In this document: in pieces, positions 59,629-64,000 of the stretch
Position numbering within the stretch: position 1 is the stretch's first letter
How the letters are laid out: every line of letters begins with the position of its first letter
Origin: Saprospiraceae bacterium
GTDB taxonomy: Bacteria; Bacteroidota; Bacteroidia; Chitinophagales; Saprospiraceae
Direction: 5' to 3'
Length of the DNA: 64,000 nt
Assembly: GCA_016715965.1 (NCBI GenBank)
Contig: JADJXG010000001.1
Span: forward strand, 3,043,501 to 3,107,500
Notes under the pieces: model-generated
The model's database searches: none
What the model was told of the DNA's origin: nothing
Seen by the model: only the letters and a program-made list of their open reading frames with translations
Made by a program: the position numbers and the translations under genes

Positions 59629-61473
59629 ATGACGACCATGGATATCTTTACTGAGTTACACGATGCTGTGAACAATGCCATTCAAACCTTGAATGGATCT
59701 CCTGCATTTGCAGGGGACATTGTGATCACTCCCTGTAAAAGAGAATTTGGAAAAGATTTTACATTGGTGCTTTTTGGGCTTTCCAAAAAATGGGGCAAAA
59801 ACCCGGAAACTTTGGGTCGCGAGATTGGCGAAATCATGCTTGCACAGAATTCCATTTCATCCTTTGAAGTGATCAAAGGTTTTCTCAATTTCAGTCTACC
59901 TGATGACATCTGGATTCGTATATCTGAACAGCTTTACACAAATACGGTCGAACAACAGATTCTTGTTAAAGATCGGTTCAAATATTTGATCGAATATTGC
60001 TCTCCAAACACCAATAAACCCCTTCATTTGGGCCATGTGCGCAATATTCTCCTGGGTTGGTCTGTGTATCTGATTCAAAAATCTTTGGGGCATGATGTAA
60101 GTACCACTCAGGTAATCAACGATCGGGGCATTGCCATCTGCAAGAGTATGCTGGCCTGGCAGAAATTTGCATCTGGCAAGACACCAGAGACTGAAATGAT
60201 TAAATCCGACCATTTTGTGGGGGAATATTATGTTTTATTTGAAACAAAATTTAAAGAAGAATTCGAGGCCTGGCAGAAATCAGAAGCAGGAATCCATACT
60301 TTTGACCAGCTGAAAAAGGAAAATGAGACTTTGGCTGAATTTTTCAAACGGTTTAAAAATGAATATTTTTCAAAGCTTAGCCCTCTGGGAAAGGAAGCTT
60401 CAGAAATGTTGAGAAAATGGGAGAGTGGAGATCCGGATACCAAATTGCTTTGGAGTCAAATGAACCAATGGGTCTATGCAGGCTTTGAGCAAACCCAAAA
60501 GCTTCTTGGAGTAGGTTTTGATTTTACTTATTACGAATCTGAAACTTACCTTTTGGGGAAAGACCTGATCAAGCAAGGCCTCGAAAATGGAGTTTTTCAT
60601 ACTGAGGAAGGAGGAGCAGTTTATGTTGATCTGACCGATGTCGGACTTGACAAAAAATATCTACTTAGATCTGACGGGACCTCCATTTACATTACCCAGG
60701 ATCTTGGCACTGCGGTGGAGAGGCATAAAAACCATAAGTCCGATAGGTACATTTACATCGTTGCGGATGAGCAAGATTATCACTTTCAGGTATTGTTTGA
60801 AATATTACGGCGGCTAAAGGTACCTTTTGCGAATGGACTTTATCATCTCAATTATGGAATGGTCGAACTCCCTTCCGGTAGAATGAAGTCCCGCGAAGGC
60901 ACCGTGGTTGACGCTGACGACCTTATTGCTGAAGTAATCAATGAAGCCAGTGTGTTGGCACAGGAAAGAGGTGAATTGGAAAGTTTGACCAACGAAATGA
61001 AAACCGAGATCATTTCTCAGATTGGACTTTCTGCACTCAAATACCAATTGCTTAAGGTTCACCCAAAAAAGCGGATGATTTTTGATCCGGCAGAGTCTGT
61101 TGACATGCAAGGCAATACCGGGCCCTATATTTTGAATGCGTATGTGAGGATTAAGTCCATTCTCAGAAAGACAGAAAGCAATGCAAGAATTAATCCGACG
61201 TCCATTTTACAAGAAGAAAAGGATCTGCTGAACTTACTGATTCATTATCCAAAAACCATACAGGATGCCGGACAAAATCTGGATCCATCTCAATTGGCCA
61301 ATTATCTTTATCAAATGGCCAAAGATTTTCACAAATATTACCATGACATTAGAATTTTAAACGCTGAAACCGAAGAGGCAAAAAATTGGAGAATTTTATT
61401 GGTTCAAATTTTTGCCAAATACCTTCACCACGGAATGTCCTGTCTCGGAATTGAAATGCCAGAAAGAATGTAA
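59629..61473 (+). CDS. argS: arginine-tRNA ligase
   Basis: Class I aminoacyl-tRNA synthetase charging tRNA-Arg. N-terminal Add-1 domain (VITPCKREFGKDFTL), signature HLGH in NTNKPLHLGHVRNIL, SGRMKSREGTVV in place of KMSKS, and the DALR-type anticodon-binding C-terminal domain (GPYILNAYVRIKSILRK). 614 residues, slightly longer than E. coli ArgS because of insertions around residues 180-240. ATG 59629 or the in-frame ATG at 59638. Second gene of lepA-argS-glnS. Confidence 0.96.
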   Translation: MTTMDIFTELHDAVNNAIQTLNGSPAFAGDIVITPCKREFGKDFTLVLFGLSKKWGKNPETLGREIGEIMLAQNSISSFEVIKGFLNFSLPDDIWIRISEQLYTNTVEQQILVKDRFKYLIEYCSPNTNKPLHLGHVRNILLGWSVYLIQKSLGHDVSTTQVINDRGIAICKSMLAWQKFASGKTPETEMIKSDHFVGEYYVLFETKFKEEFEAWQKSEAGIHTFDQLKKENETLAEFFKRFKNEYFSKLSPLGKEASEMLRKWESGDPDTKLLWSQMNQWVYAGFEQTQKLLGVGFDFTYYESETYLLGKDLIKQGLENGVFHTEEGGAVYVDLTDVGLDKKYLLRSDGTSIYITQDLGTAVERHKNHKSDRYIYIVADEQDYHFQVLFEILRRLKVPFANGLYHLNYGMVELPSGRMKSREGTVVDADDLIAEVINEASVLAQERGELESLTNEMKTEIISQIGLSALKYQLLKVHPKKRMIFDPAESVDMQGNTGPYILNAYVRIKSILRKTESNARINPTSILQEEKDLLNLLIHYPKTIQDAGQNLDPSQLANYLYQMAKDFHKYYHDIRILNAETEEAKNWRILLVQIFAKYLHHGMSCLGIEMPERM

Positions 61474-61486
61474 ATGAAGAAAGAAG

Positions 61487-63151
61487 ATGAACGAAATAAG
61501 TCATAAAGCAAACTTAAATTTTATAGAAGAAATCATTGAAGAAGACATTCGCTCCAACAAACATGGAGGAAGAATTCACACGCGATTTCCCCCAGAACCG
61601 AATGGGTATCTGCACATCGGTCATGCAAAATCAATCTGCTTGAATTTTGGATTGGCTGAAAAATATGGAGGAAAGGCCAATCTCCGATTTGATGACACCA
61701 ATCCTGTAACGGAAGAAATAGAATATATAGAATCCATCAAGGAAGATATCCGATGGTTGGGGTTTGACTGGGAGGATCGGGAATTTTTTGCGTCCGACTA
61801 TTTTCCTCAATTTTATCAATTCGCCATCCAACTGATCAAAGCCGGAAAAGCATATGTGGATCATAGCACGCAGGAGGAAATTAGTAAGATGCGGGGAGTG
61901 CCGACTTCGCCCGGCATTGAAAGTCCTTTTCGAAAACGCAGTGTAGCAGAAAACCTTGCTTTATTTGAGGACATGAAAAATGGAAAATTCAAAGAAGGTG
62001 AGTGTGTACTTCGGGCAAAGATTAACATGGCCTCTCCCAATATGCATTTACGCGACCCCATTCTTTACAGAATATTATTTACCCCTCATCACAGGACCGG
62101 AAATACCTGGTGCATTTATCCCATGTATGATTTTGCGCATGGTCAAAGCGATTCGATCGAAGGAATTACCCATTCTATTTGCACCTTGGAATTTGAAAAC
62201 CACAGACCGCTGTATGAGTGGTTTATTCAGGAATTGGGGATATTTCCAAGTCGTCAAATTGAGTTTGCAAGACTCAATGTGGAGTATATGATGATGAGCA
62301 AAAGAAAATTGCTCTTATTGGTCAATGAAAAAATAGTAAGTGGATGGGATGACCCAAGAATGCCAACCATCAGTGGTATGCGTAGAAGAGGTTATCCACC
62401 CGAAGCATTGAGAAAATTTGCCACAGAAGTGGGCGTTGCTAAAAGAGAAAACCTGATAGAATATGTGAGGTTGGAAAATGCGGTGAGAGAACAACTCAAC
62501 AATGTGGCCATCCGGGCCATGGCTGTACTTCGACCACTCAAAGTCATTATTAGCAACTATCCGGAAGGGATGGAGTGGTTGCCTGTAGAAAACAATCCAG
62601 AGGATCCCAATGCAGGAACCAGAGAAATTCCTTTTGGAAAGGAAATTTATATTGAGCAAGAAGATTTTATGGAAATACCTCCACCCAAATATTTTAGGTT
62701 GAGTCCCGGTGGTATGGCCAGGTTAAAAGCAGCATACATTATCCGATGTGATGAAGTGGTTAAGAATGAAGATGGAAGCATTTTACATCTTTTGTGTAGT
62801 TATTTTCCGGAGAGTAAATCAGGCTCTGATCAATCCGGTTTAAAAGTGAAGACGACCATTCATTGGATCGAATGCCAACATGCCTTAAAAGCTGAGATCA
62901 GATTGTACGAGAAACTATTTGATGTGAAAGAACCGGCAGGTTCAGACGAAGATTTTAGAACATTGCTGCATCCAAATTCATTGGAAGTCATTGAAGGAGC
63001 TTGGATAGAACCATCATTGGCAAATGCTGAAATACACCAGAGTTATCAATTTATGCGTACCGGATATTTTTGTTTGGACAAAGATTCTACCAAAGACCAT
63101 TTGATATTTAATAGAACCGCGACGCTTAAAGAAACATGGCTTAAGACCTAG
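61487..63151 (+). CDS. glnS: glutamine-tRNA ligase
   Basis: Class Ib synthetase charging tRNA-Gln directly. Motifs: HIGH in PPEPNGYLHIGHAKS, MYDFAHGQSDSIEGITHS, and MSKRKLLLLV (KMSKS equivalent). The C-terminal beta-barrel anticodon domain contains VVKNEDGSILHLLC. 554 residues, family length. Its presence suggests this organism need not rely only on the GatCAB transamidation route. Last gene of the operon; converges with the Mpo1-like gene after 6 bp. Confidence 0.96.
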   Translation: MNEISHKANLNFIEEIIEEDIRSNKHGGRIHTRFPPEPNGYLHIGHAKSICLNFGLAEKYGGKANLRFDDTNPVTEEIEYIESIKEDIRWLGFDWEDREFFASDYFPQFYQFAIQLIKAGKAYVDHSTQEEISKMRGVPTSPGIESPFRKRSVAENLALFEDMKNGKFKEGECVLRAKINMASPNMHLRDPILYRILFTPHHRTGNTWCIYPMYDFAHGQSDSIEGITHSICTLEFENHRPLYEWFIQELGIFPSRQIEFARLNVEYMMMSKRKLLLLVNEKIVSGWDDPRMPTISGMRRRGYPPEALRKFATEVGVAKRENLIEYVRLENAVREQLNNVAIRAMAVLRPLKVIISNYPEGMEWLPVENNPEDPNAGTREIPFGKEIYIEQEDFMEIPPPKYFRLSPGGMARLKAAYIIRCDEVVKNEDGSILHLLCSYFPESKSGSDQSGLKVKTTIHWIECQHALKAEIRLYEKLFDVKEPAGSDEDFRTLLHPNSLEVIEGAWIEPSLANAEIHQSYQFMRTGYFCLDKDSTKDHLIFNRTATLKETWLKT

Positions 63152-63157
63152 TTGGAT

Positions 63158-63625
63158 TTAATATCTGACTCCTAGTTTTTTATAAATAAAATGTAATAGC
63201 CAAGCAGGGCCTATCAATAAGAATTGTAGGTCTTGGAGGAAGGAAGGTCTTTTACCTTCTATATGATGGCCATAAAACTGTCCAATCCAGGCTATGGCAA
63301 AAATGACAAGGAAGATCAGGCTAGGGCTCCAATTGTTCCACACAGCCAAATGGTGGAGATATTCTACACCCAACAACATGACCAGACTAATCAACACAAA
63401 TCCGAGGAACATCATAAAGGACAATCGGAAATAGTATCCTAAGGCCAATAGCAAGAAGACCACAGCCCAATTGAGGCCGATGATGTCTGAAGGGAAGGGT
63501 ATTTGACGAATAAGTCCTACAAGGCTAAACATGATCAGAGGCACACAAATCCAATGAATGAGTTTATTGGATGCATTTTGGTGGCTCTCTCCATAAGTGA
63601 TGAGCAGTTGATCGATGGCACGCAT
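63158..63625 (-). CDS. Mpo1-like (DUF962) membrane protein
   Basis: Four-TM protein related to yeast Mpo1 (YGL010w), an Fe(II)-dependent dioxygenase in 2-hydroxy fatty acid alpha-oxidation. Visible family features: YGESHQNASNKLIHWICVP with conserved His, and AWIGQFYGHHIEGKRPSFLQ with the HxxEgkrP motif. 155 residues. Bacterial role not established. Its -7 box is at 63647-63654. Confidence 0.88.
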   Translation of the reverse strand: MRAIDQLLITYGESHQNASNKLIHWICVPLIMFSLVGLIRQIPFPSDIIGLNWAVVFLLLALGYYFRLSFMMFLGFVLISLVMLLGVEYLHHLAVWNNWSPSLIFLVIFAIAWIGQFYGHHIEGKRPSFLQDLQFLLIGPAWLLHFIYKKLGVRY

Positions 63626-63646
63626 GGTTGGTAGGTTTTAGTTTGA

Positions 63647-63654
63647 CAAAGTTA
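63647..63654 (-). promoter_or_regulatory. -7 box TAACTTTG before the Mpo1-like gene
   Basis: Exact TAnnTTTG match, 21 nt before the ATG at 63625. Confidence 0.5.
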
Positions 63655-63747
63655 ATCATTTATCAATAAACGATATTTTGGATTTGAAATTTATTTATAA
63701 GTGGAATACGAATGTTGAGTACATTTTGACTTGATAATTTTCAGTAT

Positions 63748-64000
63748 TTAAAATTTTACAAATTTCTTTGAATAAGGAATATTTTCTTCATTTCTTAAAA
63801 CCAGCACGTAGCAACCAGAGGGCAAATTGGTAATATTGATGTTTTCAATGTAATTTGGTATTACGATAACAGGTCTTCCAACCAAAGAATAAATACTTAC
63901 TTCATGGAAATTTAGTTCGGTTGCGATGTGCAATTCATCTCCTAATAAGTATAAATTTATCGAATGATTATTTTCGATGTCATTTGAATTAATTAGGAGA
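63748..64000 (-). CDS. 3' end of a T9SS-secreted protein (cut by right edge)
   Basis: The frame is open from the right edge to the stop at 63748; the TTG at 63933 is internal, not a start. The visible 83 residues are a T9SS type A sorting domain: ENNHSINLYLLGDELHIA, VSIYSLVGRPVI, ITNLPSGCYVLVLRNEE and the basic end KKFVKF. The functional part of the protein lies outside the window. Confidence 0.85.
   Translation of the reverse strand, partial: LLINSNDIENNHSINLYLLGDELHIATELNFHEVSIYSLVGRPVIVIPNYIENINITNLPSGCYVLVLRNEENIPYSKKFVKF

Noticed and set aside
1..64000. CRISPR arrays, tRNA/rRNA genes, prophage or transposase genes
   Set aside because: No regular spacer-repeat arrays, no TTCGA-type tRNA arms in the spacers, and no integrase, transposase or phage structural proteins among the coding regions.

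Overview
The window looks like ordinary chromosomal core sequence from a Bacteroidota bacterium, most like the Saprospiria/Chitinophagia side of the phylum. Evidence: low-GC coding sequence, Type IX secretion (T9SS) parts and substrates (a PorP/SprF-like barrel, an OmpA/PD40/TPR lipoprotein like PorE, C-terminal sorting domains on a nuclease and on a gene cut by the right edge), DUF5686, DUF6794, GH3, LuxC-type acyl-CoA reductase and Mpo1-like families, and many copies of the Bacteroidota -7 promoter box TAnnTTTG 4-40 nt before start codons. I see no rRNA, tRNA, CRISPR, prophage or intact insertion sequence.

Layout. 1-12.8 kb: M1 peptidase, ribA-mazG, a secreted endonuclease I, a YjbR protein joined to an FAD oxidoreductase, a 1986-residue alpha-2-macroglobulin with an intact CSEQ thioester motif, and a DUF697/SHOCT protein. 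12.8-13.5 kb: a gene-free block of inverted and direct repeats. 13.5-19.5 kb: photolyase, a TPR lipoprotein, an Fe-S oxidoreductase pair with its usual small partner, and a phosphoribosyltransferase. 19.8-27.1 kb: a p-aminobenzoate cluster (pabB-pabC-yggS leftward, pabA rightward, with overlapping 5' ends), pabA running on into a DUF5686 protein and a PorE-like lipoprotein through 4-bp overlaps. 27-34 kb: YwaF-like membrane protein divergent from lolA-like and GH3 genes across a perfect 10-bp-arm dyad, then PorP, an NlpC/P60 hydrolase, cystathionine beta-synthase and a LysM protein. 34-45 kb: kdsB, metallophosphoesterase, the leftward run rimO/membrane protein/msrB, an rRNA/tRNA 2'-O-methyltransferase, a polytopic membrane protein, pyrG, PAP2 phosphatase and a methyltransferase. 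45-64 kb: glmM-cysteine desulfurase, pyrR-pyrB, a thioredoxin-like protein, a haloperoxidase-fold lipoprotein with a lost catalytic motif, aspartate kinase, rluD-luxC-nth, a trans-sulfuration enzyme, lepA-argS-glnS, an Mpo1-like protein, and the 3' end of a T9SS substrate.

How they fit together: most genes are housekeeping (nucleotide, folate, sulfur amino acid, cell envelope, translation), interleaved with T9SS and envelope genes. I found no convincing new multi-gene system. The points most worth checking are the divergent-promoter dyad at 27802-27827, the inactivated-looking haloperoxidase, the endonuclease III short of one cluster cysteine, possible leaderless transcripts, two small ORFs, and the 13-kb repeat block.
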